From contig NZ_JANUXN010000004.1 in assembly GCF_025699485.1 (NCBI RefSeq), positions 248,001 through 312,000 of the forward strand: DNA of 64,000 bases, written 5' to 3'. The DNA comes from Thauera carbonicopians. Lineage in GTDB: Bacteria; Pseudomonadota; Gammaproteobacteria; Burkholderiales; Rhodocyclaceae. The translations under genes were made by a program, and so were the position numbers. Below, one piece after another: positions 20,054 to 29,520 of this stretch. Under the pieces are notes generated by a model. That model was not told the origin of the DNA. It saw only the letters and a program-made list of their open reading frames with translations, and did not search any database. How positions within the stretch are numbered: the first letter of the stretch is position 1; each line of letters starts with the position of its first letter.

Positions 20054-21210
20054 CCGTTTCTGCTTCATCCAGCGCGCCCGTCATCTGCGTCGTCGGCGCA
20101 CGCCCCAACTACATGAAGGTGGCGCCGATCATTCGTGCCTTCGCCGCCCACCAGCCGCCGATTCCGACGCTGCTGGTGCACACCGGCCAGCACTACGATC
20201 CGGCGATGAAGGATCGCCTCTTCGCCGATCTCGATCTGCCCGAGCCGGACGTCAATCTGGCCGTCGGCTCGGGTTCGCATGCGGTGCAGACGGCCGAAGT
20301 CATGAAACGCTTCGAACCGGTCATCGATGAGCACGGTGCCCGGGCAGTGCTGGTGGTGGGCGACGTGAATTCGACGCTTGCCTGCGCGCTGGTGGCCAGC
20401 AAGCGCCATATTCCGGTGGTTCATGTCGAATCCGGCCTGCGCAGCAACGACCGCCGCATGCCGGAGGAAATCAACCGCATCCTGACCGACCAGCTCTCGG
20501 ACATCCTCTACACCACCGAACGCAGCGCCCACGACAATCTCGTTCGCGAAGGCATCGCGGCCGAACGTGCGGTCTTCGTCGGCAACGTCATGATCGACAG
20601 CCTGCGCGCCAGCCTGCCCAAGGCGGTGCCGGCGGCCGATCTGCTTGCCGCGGCGGGCCTCGATGCCGGCCGGATTGCCGGCGGCTACGGCGTGGTCACC
20701 TTGCATCGACCGTCCAATGTGGACGATGCCGACTCCCTCGGCCCGATCATCGATGCGCTGAAGCAGGTCAGTGAATCACTGCCGCTGGTCTTCGCCCTGC
20801 ATCCGCGCACCCGCAACAACCTCGAACGCTTCGGCATGCTCGAGCGGGTGGAGCAGGGCAACTTCCTGGTCCTGCCGCCGCAGGGCTATCTCGAAATGCT
20901 CGGCCTGATGTCCGGCGCCCGCTTGGTGCTGACCGATTCGGGCGGCATCCAGGAAGAGACCACCGCGCTCGGTGTGCCCTGCGTCACGATTCGCGAGAAT
21001 ACCGAACGCCCGATCACGGTCGAGCAGGGTACGAATACGCTTGTCGGCATCGACCCGGAAGCCATCATCGCTGCCGCACGCGAAGTACTGGGTACGGGCG
21101 GCAAGGCAGGCCGCATTCCTGAATTCTGGGATGGGCATACTGCGGAGCGCATCGCTGCCCATCTGCACGGCTGGCTGGCGGCGGCCGAAGCTCACGCAAC
21201 GAAGGTCTGA
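20050..21210 (+). CDS. wecB: UDP-N-acetylglucosamine 2-epimerase (non-hydrolysing)
   Basis: A 386-residue cytoplasmic enzyme. Family signatures are VVGARPNYMKVAPI at the N-terminus, HTGQHYD, VVHVESGLRS, RMPEEINRILTDQLSD, and the C-terminal LTDSGGIQEE and NTERPITVEQGTN. It interconverts UDP-GlcNAc and UDP-ManNAc, so the polymer probably contains ManNAc or a uronic acid derived from it. No UDP-ManNAc dehydrogenase gene is in the window. The start overlaps the upstream ATPase stop (ATGA) and the next gene begins one base after the stop. Confidence 0.95.
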   Translation: MTVSASSSAPVICVVGARPNYMKVAPIIRAFAAHQPPIPTLLVHTGQHYDPAMKDRLFADLDLPEPDVNLAVGSGSHAVQTAEVMKRFEPVIDEHGARAVLVVGDVNSTLACALVASKRHIPVVHVESGLRSNDRRMPEEINRILTDQLSDILYTTERSAHDNLVREGIAAERAVFVGNVMIDSLRASLPKAVPAADLLAAAGLDAGRIAGGYGVVTLHRPSNVDDADSLGPIIDALKQVSESLPLVFALHPRTRNNLERFGMLERVEQGNFLVLPPQGYLEMLGLMSGARLVLTDSGGIQEETTALGVPCVTIRENTERPITVEQGTNTLVGIDPEAIIAAAREVLGTGGKAGRIPEFWDGHTAERIAAHLHGWLAAAEAHATKV

Positions 21211-21211
21211 C

Positions 21212-22051
21212 ATGAACGATCGCATCACCAACGCCTTTACCTGCGACGTCGAGGACTATTTCCAGGTTTCCGCGCTGGCGCCGCACTTCCCGCGCGAAGG
21301 CTGGGATGCCGTACCCTGCCGCGTCGAACGCAACGTCGATCGCATCCTCGAGATGCTCGATGGCCATGGTGCGCGTGGCACCTTCTTCACGCTCGGCTGG
21401 ATTGCCGAGCGCTTCCCGCAACTGGTCCGGCGCATTGCCGACAACGGCCACGAAGTGGCCAGCCACGGCTACAGCCACGAGCGCGCCAGCGCGATGACGC
21501 CCGAAGCGTTTTCCGCCGACATCCGCCTGGCCAAGGCGGTGCTGGAAGACATCACCGGCCAGTTCGTCTCCGGCTACCGTGCGCCGAGCTTTTCGATCGG
21601 CACCGGCAATCTGTGGGCACACGACTGCATCGCCGAGGCCGGCTACGCATACAGCTCCAGCGTCTACCCGGTCAAGCACGACCATTACGGCATTCCCGAC
21701 GCGCCGCGCTTTCCGTGGCGGCTCGCCAATGGTCTGGTGGAAGTGCCGGTCACCACGGTGCGCGCCTTCGGCCGCAACTGGCCGGCAGGCGGCGGCGGCT
21801 TCTTCCGCCTGCTGCCGTATTCGCTGTCGCGCTGGCAGATCGCGCGCGTCAATGCCGATGACAGGCGCCCGGCGATCTTCTATTTCCATCCGTGGGAAAT
21901 CGACCCCGAGCAGCCGCGCGTGCAGGAAGCCAGTGCCAAGACGCGCTTCCGCCACTACGTGAATCTGGAGCGCACCGCCGCGCGCCTCGACCGCCTGTTG
22001 TCCGATTTTGCCTGGGGGCGTGCGGATGAGGTTTTCCGCGACGCAGCCTGA
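21212..22051 (+). CDS. XrtA system polysaccharide deacetylase (NodB fold with DUF3473 tail)
   Basis: A 279-residue protein from ATG 21212. The NodB metal site is visible in TCDVEDYF (catalytic Asp region), ATFFTLG-like GTFFTLGWIAERFP, and the zinc histidines in HEVASHGYSHE. The later GYRAPSFSIG and FYFHPWEIDPEQPR complete the domain; the last part is the DUF3473 extension typical of exosortase loci. It has no signal peptide, so it probably works in the cytoplasm on nucleotide- or lipid-linked sugar, which fits neighbouring wecB. It would remove N-acetyl groups from hexosamine residues. Confidence 0.92.
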   Translation: MNDRITNAFTCDVEDYFQVSALAPHFPREGWDAVPCRVERNVDRILEMLDGHGARGTFFTLGWIAERFPQLVRRIADNGHEVASHGYSHERASAMTPEAFSADIRLAKAVLEDITGQFVSGYRAPSFSIGTGNLWAHDCIAEAGYAYSSSVYPVKHDHYGIPDAPRFPWRLANGLVEVPVTTVRAFGRNWPAGGGGFFRLLPYSLSRWQIARVNADDRRPAIFYFHPWEIDPEQPRVQEASAKTRFRHYVNLERTAARLDRLLSDFAWGRADEVFRDAA

Positions 22052-22076
22052 ACGGCTGGCAGGACAAGTGTATCGC

Positions 22077-23120
22077 ATGCCCATCAAGATCAAACCGCTT
22101 TCACCTGAGCACGCCGTGCGCTGGGACGCCTTCGTGCGCGCCTGCCCGCAGGCGACCTTCTTCCACCTGTCGGCGTGGCAGGACATCGTGCGCACGGTGT
22201 TCCGTCATCGAACCTTCTTCCTGTTTGCCGAGCGCGACGGCGACATCATCGCCGTGCTGCCGCTGGCCGAAGTCAAGAGCCGGCTCTTCGGCCACGCCCT
22301 GACTTCGCTGCCGTTCTGCGTGTACGGCGGCATCGCCGCGGCCGAGGATGCGGGCGACGAGGCGGTCGCCCTGCTCGAGCAGGAGGCTGACGCCCTCGCC
22401 CGCAAACTCGGCGTGCAGCATCTGGAATACCGCAATCTCGACCGTATTCGCCACGAGGACTGGCCGCGCCAGGATCTCTACGTGACTTTTCGCAAGGAAA
22501 TCCTGCCCGAGGTCGAAGCCAACATGCTCGCGATTCCGCGCAAGCAGCGGGCCATGGTGCGCAAGGGCATCAAGAACGGACTCGTCAGCCAGATCGATGC
22601 AGACGTCGAGCGCTTCTTTGCGCTGTACTCCGACAACGTGCTGCGCCACGGCACGCCGGCATTGCCGAAGAAGTTCTTCCAGCGCCTGAAGGCCACGTTC
22701 GGCGACGATTGCGAAGTGCTCACCGTCACCGATGCCGGCGGTCGGCCGCTTTCCAGCGTGCTCAGCTTCTACTTCCGCGACGAGGTGCTGCCCTATTACG
22801 CCGGCGACGATGTCGCCGCGCGCGAACTCGCTGGCAACGACTTCAAGTACTGGGAATTGATGCGTCGCGCTTGTGAGCGCGGCTGCAAGGTGTTCGACTA
22901 CGGTCGCAGCAAGATCGGCACCGGCCCGTACAGTTTCAAGAAGAACTGGGGGTTCGAGCCTCAGCCGCTGTCATACGAGTACCGTCTGTACAAGCGTGAC
23001 GGCGTGCCGCAGAACAATCCGATGAACCCCAAGTACCGTGCCTTCATCGCCTTGTGGAAGCGTCTGCCGCTGGGGATGGCGAACGCCATCGGCCCGCACA
23101 TCGTGCGCAACCTGGGGTAA
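22077..23120 (+). CDS. FemAB-family XrtA/PEP-CTERM system-associated protein
   Basis: A 347-residue double-GNAT protein. The start at 22077 follows an AGGACAAG ribosome site. The N-terminal ACPQATFFHLSAWQDIVRTVF, the middle IPRKQRAMVRKGIKNG and the C-terminal VFDYGRSKIGTGPYSFKKNWGFEPQPL are characteristic of the FemAB-like proteins of exosortase clusters. FemAB enzymes move amino acids from tRNA to peptidoglycan; the XrtA relatives are believed to add an aminoacyl or acyl group to EPS precursors, but this is not proven. It overlaps no neighbour and is followed 11 bp later by xrtA. Confidence 0.9.
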   Translation: MPIKIKPLSPEHAVRWDAFVRACPQATFFHLSAWQDIVRTVFRHRTFFLFAERDGDIIAVLPLAEVKSRLFGHALTSLPFCVYGGIAAAEDAGDEAVALLEQEADALARKLGVQHLEYRNLDRIRHEDWPRQDLYVTFRKEILPEVEANMLAIPRKQRAMVRKGIKNGLVSQIDADVERFFALYSDNVLRHGTPALPKKFFQRLKATFGDDCEVLTVTDAGGRPLSSVLSFYFRDEVLPYYAGDDVAARELAGNDFKYWELMRRACERGCKVFDYGRSKIGTGPYSFKKNWGFEPQPLSYEYRLYKRDGVPQNNPMNPKYRAFIALWKRLPLGMANAIGPHIVRNLG

Positions 23121-23131
23121 AGGTTCTTTTC

Positions 23132-24694
23132 ATGCAGTCTCGAAACGAAGTGCTTGCATCGCACAACCAGGTCGACCGCGCCGGAATCGGAGGGCAATTC
23201 TGGCTTGTTGCAGGACTGATGCTGGCGACGTTTGCCTGGGTGGTCGGCTGGTACTTCAAGACGGCAGCAGACATGGCGGCCATTTGGTGGAAATCGGATA
23301 CTTTTGCACATGGACTGGTGGTGCTGCCGATCTTCGCCTGGCTTGTCTGGCAGAAGCGTGAACTTGTTGTACGCAACATGCCGGAGCCTGCTGTCTCGTT
23401 GATCGGGGCTATGTTCGTGATTGGCCTGGCATGGCTCATCGGGGAAGTCGTAAGTGTTGCCGCGGTTTCTCATGTGGCGCTCGTCTCCATGCTGGTTGCG
23501 GCATTCGTTGCCGTGCTTGGCTGGCGCTTGTCCCGAGTGCTGTTGTTTCCTCTGCTGTTCCTGTTCTTTGGTGTGCCAGTTGGCGAGTTTCTGCTTCCGG
23601 TACTGATGGCTCACACGGCCGACTTTACTGTAATAGCCTTGCGTGCGACCGGCGTACCGGTCTATCAGGAAGGCTTGCACTTCATCGTTCCCAACGGACG
23701 CTGGTCGGTGGTCGAGGCATGCAGTGGCTTGCGCTATCTCATTGCTTCGTTGATGGTCGGTTCGCTCTATGCGTACATCAACTACGTGAGTCTCAAGCGG
23801 CGGCTCATGTTCATGCTGGTGGCGCTTGCAGTGCCGATTGTCGCCAACTGGATACGTGCCTACATCACAGTCATGGTGGGATACCACTTTGGTAGTGAAT
23901 TCGTTGAAGGTTTCATCCACATAGTCTATGGCTGGGTGTTCTTTGGCATTGTCATTTTCCTCATGTTCCTGATCGGGGCCCGCTGGAGGGAAGAGCAGCC
24001 AGAGGTCTTGGCTGTGGTTGGAGCCGGAGAGCCTGATCGGGCCATGACCGCCAAATCCAGGTGGTGGCCGTTGGCACCTCTTGCCGTCTGTGTTGCTATA
24101 TTCCCGCTGATCGCAGCTTCGCTGAATGCACCGATCGAACCCTTTACTGTTGGCCTTCAAGTTCCACCTGCAGCAGGTAACTGGCAGGCCGTCGAGGAGA
24201 GGACGACGCATGATTTCCGGCCGAGCTTCCATGGGCATCGTGGCGACATCTTCCAGACTTATCGGCGTGATGATGGCGCCGAGCTTGGGCTCTATTTCGC
24301 ATATTATGCGGAGCAACGTGACGGTTATGAACTCGTCATGTTCGGCAATAGCTTGAATGGCCAGCAGGAGTCAGGTTGGGTGAGAACCGCCAGTGCCAAT
24401 GCAAAGCTGTCCATTGGTGAGGTTCGCCACGCAGGGTTGCGTCGTGGTAACGATGTCCTGAGTCTCTGGAGCTGGTACTGGATTAATGACCGGATCGTCG
24501 CCAACGATTATTTTGCCAAGATCTTCTTGGCCATCGATCGACTGACGGGGAGGAAGGACGATTCCGCGGTGATCGTCATCACGGTCAAGAATGAGGCTGG
24601 GGCAGGCGATACGAGGGAGATGATCGAGGATTTCCTTGCACACCACTGGACTGCCCTGCAGGCGCAACTGCGTGACGTCGAGGAGCGAAGGTGA
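23132..24694 (+). CDS. xrtA: Exosortase A fused to an EpsI (DUF3485) domain
   Basis: A 520-residue inner-membrane protein. About eight hydrophobic helices fill residues 20-285. The catalytic triad is intact: Cys197 in VEACSGLRYL, Arg242 in NWIRAY and His263 in FIHIVYGW. After a single further hydrophobic segment near 315-330, the soluble C-terminal EpsI domain (GNWQAVEER, GLYFAYYAEQRDGYELV) occupies the rest. Exosortase A cleaves PEP-CTERM tails at the outer face of the inner membrane. The only candidate substrate in the window is the protein at 51666-53264. Base use here is a little more AT-rich than in the flanking genes. Confidence 0.95.
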   Translation: MQSRNEVLASHNQVDRAGIGGQFWLVAGLMLATFAWVVGWYFKTAADMAAIWWKSDTFAHGLVVLPIFAWLVWQKRELVVRNMPEPAVSLIGAMFVIGLAWLIGEVVSVAAVSHVALVSMLVAAFVAVLGWRLSRVLLFPLLFLFFGVPVGEFLLPVLMAHTADFTVIALRATGVPVYQEGLHFIVPNGRWSVVEACSGLRYLIASLMVGSLYAYINYVSLKRRLMFMLVALAVPIVANWIRAYITVMVGYHFGSEFVEGFIHIVYGWVFFGIVIFLMFLIGARWREEQPEVLAVVGAGEPDRAMTAKSRWWPLAPLAVCVAIFPLIAASLNAPIEPFTVGLQVPPAAGNWQAVEERTTHDFRPSFHGHRGDIFQTYRRDDGAELGLYFAYYAEQRDGYELVMFGNSLNGQQESGWVRTASANAKLSIGEVRHAGLRRGNDVLSLWSWYWINDRIVANDYFAKIFLAIDRLTGRKDDSAVIVITVKNEAGAGDTREMIEDFLAHHWTALQAQLRDVEERR

Positions 24695-25848
24695 GCGTTC
24701 AGCAGGTTCTGCTCATGCATGTGGTCTACCGTTTCAGTGTCGGTGGCCTTGAAAATGGGGTGGTGAACCTGATCAATCACATGCCTGAATCGCGTTTCAG
24801 GCATTGCGTCGTTGCGCTGACCGAATGCGATCCGGGCTTCACGCATCGGGTACATGCTCCCGGTGTCGAGTTTATCTCTCTGAACAAGCCGCCTGGTCAT
24901 GGGATCAAGCTGTATCCGCGTCTGTTCCGGCTGTTCCGCCAGTACCGGCCGGCAATCGTCCATACGCGCAACCTCGCCGCATTGGAAGCAGCGGTACCGG
25001 CCTGGGCGGCTGGTGTGCGGGCACGTGTGCATGGCGAACACGGCTGGGATGTGTCCGATCCTGGTGGCACGCTGCGCAAGAATCAGCGCATTCGCCGCGC
25101 CTACAGTCCTTTCGTCAAACACTATGTCGCCCTCTCAGGGCATATCGAGCGCTATCTGGTGGAGCGCGTCGGTGTGGTGGCGGAGCGCGTCGAGCGCATC
25201 TGCAACGGTGTGGATACGGTTCGCTTTCATCCCGCACCCGGGGGCGCACGCATTCCGCTCGAGGGCAGCCCCTTCGGTACCGGGGAGGTGCTCGTCGTCG
25301 GCACTGTCGGCCGTCTGCAGGTCGTCAAGGACCAGCTCAACCTCGTCCGCGCCTTTGCCATTGCGCGCCGGGACGGGGGCGAGGCTGCGGCGCGCCTGCG
25401 GCTCGTCATTGCCGGAGACGGCCCGCTCAGGTCCGCGATCGAGGACGAAATCAGGCAGCAAGGCCTGGCCGACGTCGTATGGATGGCGGGCGAACGCAAG
25501 GACGTGCCCGATGTGATGCGCAGCCTGGACATCTTCGCTCTGCCATCCAGGGCGGAAGGCATTTCCAACACCATCCTCGAGGCAATGGCCAGTGGTCTGC
25601 CAGTGGTGGCGACCGATGTGGGCGGCAATGGCGAACTGGTCGAGACGGAGCGCACAGGCCTTCTGGTTCCGGCGGAGGAACCGGTCACGATGGCCGAGGC
25701 GCTGATGTGCTACGCTTCGAATGCTGCGCTGCGGAATTCACATGGACTGGCCAGCCGCCTGCGGGCGGAGCAGAGCTTCAGCCTCGATGGCATGGTGGCG
25801 CGCTATACCGAACTTTACGAACGTTTGTTGCAGCGGCGTTCTCACTGA
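24691..25848 (+). CDS. TIGR03088-type XrtA system glycosyltransferase (GT4)
   Basis: A 385-residue GT-B enzyme starting at GTG, which overlaps the xrtA stop by 4 bp (GTGA). The acceptor half opens with HVVYRFSVGGLENGVVNLINH, the glycine-rich entry of family 4 enzymes. The donor half has VGTVGRLQVVKDQ and the E-x7-E style motif ALPSRAEGISNTILEAMASGLPVVATDVGGNGE. This subfamily is recurrent in exosortase A loci. Donor and acceptor sugars are not readable. It is followed after 16 bp by the amidotransferase gene. Confidence 0.9.
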   Translation: MSVQQVLLMHVVYRFSVGGLENGVVNLINHMPESRFRHCVVALTECDPGFTHRVHAPGVEFISLNKPPGHGIKLYPRLFRLFRQYRPAIVHTRNLAALEAAVPAWAAGVRARVHGEHGWDVSDPGGTLRKNQRIRRAYSPFVKHYVALSGHIERYLVERVGVVAERVERICNGVDTVRFHPAPGGARIPLEGSPFGTGEVLVVGTVGRLQVVKDQLNLVRAFAIARRDGGEAAARLRLVIAGDGPLRSAIEDEIRQQGLADVVWMAGERKDVPDVMRSLDIFALPSRAEGISNTILEAMASGLPVVATDVGGNGELVETERTGLLVPAEEPVTMAEALMCYASNAALRNSHGLASRLRAEQSFSLDGMVARYTELYERLLQRRSH

Positions 25849-25864
25849 GCAAGGATGACTGAGC

Positions 25865-27802
25865 ATGTGCGGCATTGCCGGCCTTTTCGACACGCGCGGC
25901 AAGCGCGACTTCGACCGTGAATTGATGCGGCGCATGAATGATATTCAGCACCATCGCGGGCCGGACGAAGGAGGCTACCACTTCGAGCCCGGTGTCGCGC
26001 TGGCGCATCGCCGGCTGTCCATCATCGACCTTGCCACCGGCCAGCAGCCGCTGTTCAACGACGACGGCTCGGTCGCCATCGTCTTCAACGGCGAGATCTA
26101 CAACTTCCAGGAACTCGTGCCTGAGCTCGAGGCGCTGGGCTATGTGTTCCGCACCCGCAGCGACACCGAAGTCATCGTTCATGCCTGGCAGGCCTGGGGC
26201 GAGGACTGCGTCCAGCGGCTGCGCGGCATGTTCGCTTTCGCGATTCACGACCGCAAGCGCGACACGTTGTTCATGGCGCGCGACCGCCTGGCGGTCAAGC
26301 CGATGTTCTACGCGCTGCTGGACGATGGCACGCTGGCCTTCGGCTCGGAGCTGAAGGTGCTGATGCAGCACCCCGGGCTGGACCGCCGCATCGATCCGCT
26401 GGCGGTGGAGGAATATTTCGCGCTGGGCTACGTGGCCGAACCACGTACCATCTTCCTCGGCGCGAAGAAACTGGGGTCGGGCGAATCGCTGTGCATCCGT
26501 CGCGGCCAGCCGGTGTCTGAACCGAAGCAGTACTGGGATGTGCGCTTCACGCTCGACAATCCGCTGTCGCTTGGCGATGCTACTGCCGAGCTCACCGAGC
26601 GCCTGCGCGAATCCGTGCGCCTGCGCATGATCTCCGAAGTGCCGCTGGGCGCCTTCCTGTCCGGCGGAGTGGATTCCAGCGCCGTCGTCGCCACCATGGC
26701 GGGCTTGTCGGATGAACCGGTCAATACCTGCTCGATCGGCTTCGACGATCCGAAGTTCAATGAATCTGAATTCGCGCAGATGGTCGCGGGCCGCTACCGC
26801 ACCAATCATTTTGTCGAGATCGTGAAGTCCGACGACTTCGACCTCATCGACACCCTGGCCGCGCTCTACGACGAGCCCTACGCCGACAGTTCGGCGATCC
26901 CCACCTACCGCGTGTGCCAGCTTGCGCGCAAGAAGGTCACGGTGGCGCTGTCGGGCGACGGCGGCGACGAAAGTTTCGGCGGCTACCGGCGCTATCGTTC
27001 GCACCTGATGGAGGAGCGTCTGCGTGCGGCGTTCCCGCAAGCCGTCCGGCAGCCGCTCTTCGGCATGCTGGGCCGCGTCTATCCCAAGGCCGACTGGGCG
27101 CCACGCGTGTTCCGCGCCAAGACCACGTTCCAGGCCATGGCGCGCGATTCCGTCGAAGCCTATTTCCACAGCGTGTCGATTTTGCGCGGCGAGATGCGCA
27201 GCAAGCTGTTCAGTACCGATTTCCATCGCAAGCTCGGTGGCTACGATGCGCTCGACGTGTTCCGCCGCCATGCGGCCAAGGCCGACACCGACGATGCACT
27301 GGCGCTGATCCAGTACCTGGATCTCAAGACCTATCTGGTCGGCGACATCAACACCAAGGTCGACCGCGCCAGCATGGCGCATTCGCTGGAAGTACGCGAG
27401 CCGCTGATGGACCACAAGCTGGTCGAATGGCTCGCCACCTTGCCGTCCTCGCTGAAGATCCAGGGCAACGAAGGGAAGTACCTGTTCAAGAAGGCAATGG
27501 AGCCGTTGCTGCCCGATGACGTCCTCTACAGGCGGAAGATGGGCTTTGCCGTGCCGCTCGCGCGCTGGTTCCGCGGCCCGCTCAAGCAGCGCGTGCAAGA
27601 GGCCGTACTGGGTGAAACGCTGGCTGCAACAGGCATGTTCAACCGCGATTACCTGCAGCATCTGGTCGATGCTCATCAGTCGGGCGCGCGCGATTACAGC
27701 GCACCTTTGTGGAGTCTGCTGATGTTCGAGGCTTTCATGCGGAACCTGCATCGTGACGACGTGCTGCCGACGAGCGAACCGGCCCTAGCCGCAGTGGTTT
27801 GA
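25865..27802 (+). CDS. asnB: XrtA/PEP-CTERM system amidotransferase (asparagine synthetase B family)
   Basis: A 645-residue protein with a complete glutaminase domain (MCGIAGLFDT, nucleophile Cys2; then RGPDEGGY and NGEIYNF) and a complete synthetase domain (PP-loop FLSGGVDSSAV, GDGGDESFGGYRRY). It should make ammonia from glutamine and use ATP to amidate a carboxylate. In EPS loci the target is probably a uronic acid or an amino-acid substituent rather than free aspartate; this is family-context inference. It is the only one of three asparagine-synthase-like proteins in the window with an N-terminal catalytic cysteine. It ends the uninterrupted part of the operon. Confidence 0.93.
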   Translation: MCGIAGLFDTRGKRDFDRELMRRMNDIQHHRGPDEGGYHFEPGVALAHRRLSIIDLATGQQPLFNDDGSVAIVFNGEIYNFQELVPELEALGYVFRTRSDTEVIVHAWQAWGEDCVQRLRGMFAFAIHDRKRDTLFMARDRLAVKPMFYALLDDGTLAFGSELKVLMQHPGLDRRIDPLAVEEYFALGYVAEPRTIFLGAKKLGSGESLCIRRGQPVSEPKQYWDVRFTLDNPLSLGDATAELTERLRESVRLRMISEVPLGAFLSGGVDSSAVVATMAGLSDEPVNTCSIGFDDPKFNESEFAQMVAGRYRTNHFVEIVKSDDFDLIDTLAALYDEPYADSSAIPTYRVCQLARKKVTVALSGDGGDESFGGYRRYRSHLMEERLRAAFPQAVRQPLFGMLGRVYPKADWAPRVFRAKTTFQAMARDSVEAYFHSVSILRGEMRSKLFSTDFHRKLGGYDALDVFRRHAAKADTDDALALIQYLDLKTYLVGDINTKVDRASMAHSLEVREPLMDHKLVEWLATLPSSLKIQGNEGKYLFKKAMEPLLPDDVLYRRKMGFAVPLARWFRGPLKQRVQEAVLGETLAATGMFNRDYLQHLVDAHQSGARDYSAPLWSLLMFEAFMRNLHRDDVLPTSEPALAAVV

Positions 27803-27916
27803 TTTGACCGGATTCATACATGGGGCGGAAAGATTTGGGTGGGGCGACTGATCACCGCTGAGCATGTCTGCTCGCCACCCACCAAGCCCTTTCTCGAATT
27901 TTTCCGAGACCATCCG

Positions 27917-28340
27917 ATGCGTATCCTCCACATCCTCGATCATTTCATTCCACTGCATAGCGCTTACACCCTTCATATTGCGGCCATCCTGCGCGAGCAG
28001 TGGGCGTTAGGCACTAAAACATGTCGGCCATGCATTCACCAACAGTGAAGGACTTCGGAGCGACATCGTGGTGCAGAATTACGGTGATTGCTAACCTGAT
28101 GGACGTCCAAGGCTTTCATCTCTCGGAAGGCGCAGACCCTGATCTACGCTTGCTGCTGATCGGCCGAAATCCGCAGGATAACAATCTCAAGGCTGAAGCA
28201 CAGCAGCCCGATGTCGCCGATAAGGTGATATTTGCCGGTCACGCGTCGCCGGCCGTACCTTCGCCGAGAATGTGCGCTATTGGAAGAAGCGCGTGACCAA
28301 CAACTACGTATCGATATATGAAGAAAGCTTGAAGGTTATG
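27917..28340 (+). pseudogene. Collapsed remnant of a TIGR04063-type glycosyltransferase gene
   Basis: The stretch beginning with ATG at 27917 (MRILHILDHFIPLHSAYT) is nearly identical to the start of the intact gene at 29521. After about 95 bp the similarity jumps: short blocks near 28027-28075, 28076-28135, 28141-28250 and 28258-28325 match, in order, internal parts of the intact gene around 29993, 30057, 30256 and 30630. These include the C-terminal AENVRYWKKRVTNNYVSIYEES-like end. Large internal deletions and frame changes separate the blocks, so no functional enzyme can be made. It is therefore a decayed duplicate. The preceding 27803-27916 shows nothing recognisable. Confidence 0.85.
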
Positions 28341-28342
28341 TC

Positions 28343-29347
28343 ATGACGAAATCTTCTGCTCATCTTGTTCATCTGCATAACTTTCGTGGGTTTGCTATTG
28401 CTTTGATCATCGCAACTCATTGTTTGAGCGGTTTCGATTGGTCTGCAAGTCCCTTGATGGAGAGCGTTCTTAAGCGTTTGGTCGCAAATGGAACGATTTT
28501 GTTTTTATTTATTGCGGGATTCTTGTTTCAGCATCTCTCGGATCGATATCAGGTATCTGATTACCTGTTGAAGAAAGCGCGTTACGTAGTTTTACCGTAC
28601 ATCATAGTGTCCCTACCGGCTCTGATTGTGTTTACAGTGGTGATGCCGCGGCCGGATATGCCGAGCTATTTTTATGATTTTCAGCCTTGGGAAAAGGTGG
28701 GGTTTTTTCTAGTAACGGGAAGTCATCTGGCTCCTTTCTGGTTTATTCCGACAATCATTCTTTTTTATCTGGCTTCGCCTGCGCTTCATTGGCTCGATCG
28801 GCAAGGCTGGTTCTATTATTTGCTTCCCTTGGCATTGCTTATTCCTGTGTTTGTTTCAAGAGGGTATCTGGATCCGCTGAAATCCTTTGTTCACTTTATC
28901 CCGGTGTGGATGCTCGGTATGGCCTGCAGTCGCTACCGGGAGGTGGCGGCGAAATGGCTCAAATATTTACTTTGGCCATTGATGGTTGTGTTTGCAATAT
29001 TGTTTGCATGTGAAATGGCTTTTGCAAAGGGTACCCACAGTTGGTATAGCAGCATCGGTAAAATAGTGCTTACGCTGTGCTTGTATGAAATGTTCAGACG
29101 TTGGGGAGAGAGAGGGGCGAAGTGGTTCGGGCTGGCTGGAACTCTGAGCTTCGGTCTCTTCTTTTTACATTCTTATGTAATATCATCGGCGAAGCTGTTG
29201 ATTGAGCGGTTCTCAGGTGGCCTTCCGACGGGCTCCTTGGTCGGTTATTTTCTGGCAAGCATCTCTGCAATGGTTCTAAGCATATTTGTGGTTCAGGTGG
29301 TTCGCTTCGTTCTTCCGGGGCAGAGCCGGCAGTGGATCGGGGTCTGA
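28343..29347 (+). CDS. Membrane acyltransferase, acyltransferase-3 family (OafA/NodX-like)
   Basis: A 334-residue integral membrane protein with about ten hydrophobic segments. The N-terminal HNFRGFAIALIIATHCLSG has the conserved Arg and catalytic His of acyltransferase-3 proteins, which O-acetylate surface polysaccharides using acetyl-CoA. Base composition and codon choice are plainly more AT-rich than in neighbours (for example runs such as TTTTTATTTATT), pointing to recent acquisition. It lies exactly between a dead and a living copy of the same glycosyltransferase gene, which suggests insertion or exchange by recombination at the duplicated sequence. Confidence 0.85.
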   Translation: MTKSSAHLVHLHNFRGFAIALIIATHCLSGFDWSASPLMESVLKRLVANGTILFLFIAGFLFQHLSDRYQVSDYLLKKARYVVLPYIIVSLPALIVFTVVMPRPDMPSYFYDFQPWEKVGFFLVTGSHLAPFWFIPTIILFYLASPALHWLDRQGWFYYLLPLALLIPVFVSRGYLDPLKSFVHFIPVWMLGMACSRYREVAAKWLKYLLWPLMVVFAILFACEMAFAKGTHSWYSSIGKIVLTLCLYEMFRRWGERGAKWFGLAGTLSFGLFFLHSYVISSAKLLIERFSGGLPTGSLVGYFLASISAMVLSIFVVQVVRFVLPGQSRQWIGV

Positions 29348-29462
29348 TGTCATGTTTTCCTGCTCTGATATTCTTTATCTGAGATGCGCTGTTTCGCCTG
29401 TTGCTGTATTTCAACAGCCTGTGTTGGGCTTGCACACCTGTGCCGTCGGTAGGGGCGGGCTG

Positions 29463-29478
29463 GGTGCTGTCGAGCACC
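29463..29478. repeat. Small inverted repeat after the acyltransferase gene
   Basis: GGTGCT-GTCG-AGCACC forms a six-pair hairpin in the 173 bp between the acyltransferase stop and the glycosyltransferase ATG. Only two T residues follow, so it is at most a weak terminator or attenuator. The rest of this gap has no recognisable gene. Confidence 0.3.
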
Positions 29479-29520
29479 TTGTCACAGTCCCACAGAATAA
29501 ATGCTGATAGCTTCCCCTTC

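Noticed and set aside
25778-27751. A 657-codon reverse-strand open frame opposite the amidotransferase
   Set aside because: The forward frame encodes an intact asparagine synthetase; the reverse frame has no family motifs and biased His/Gln/Arg composition.
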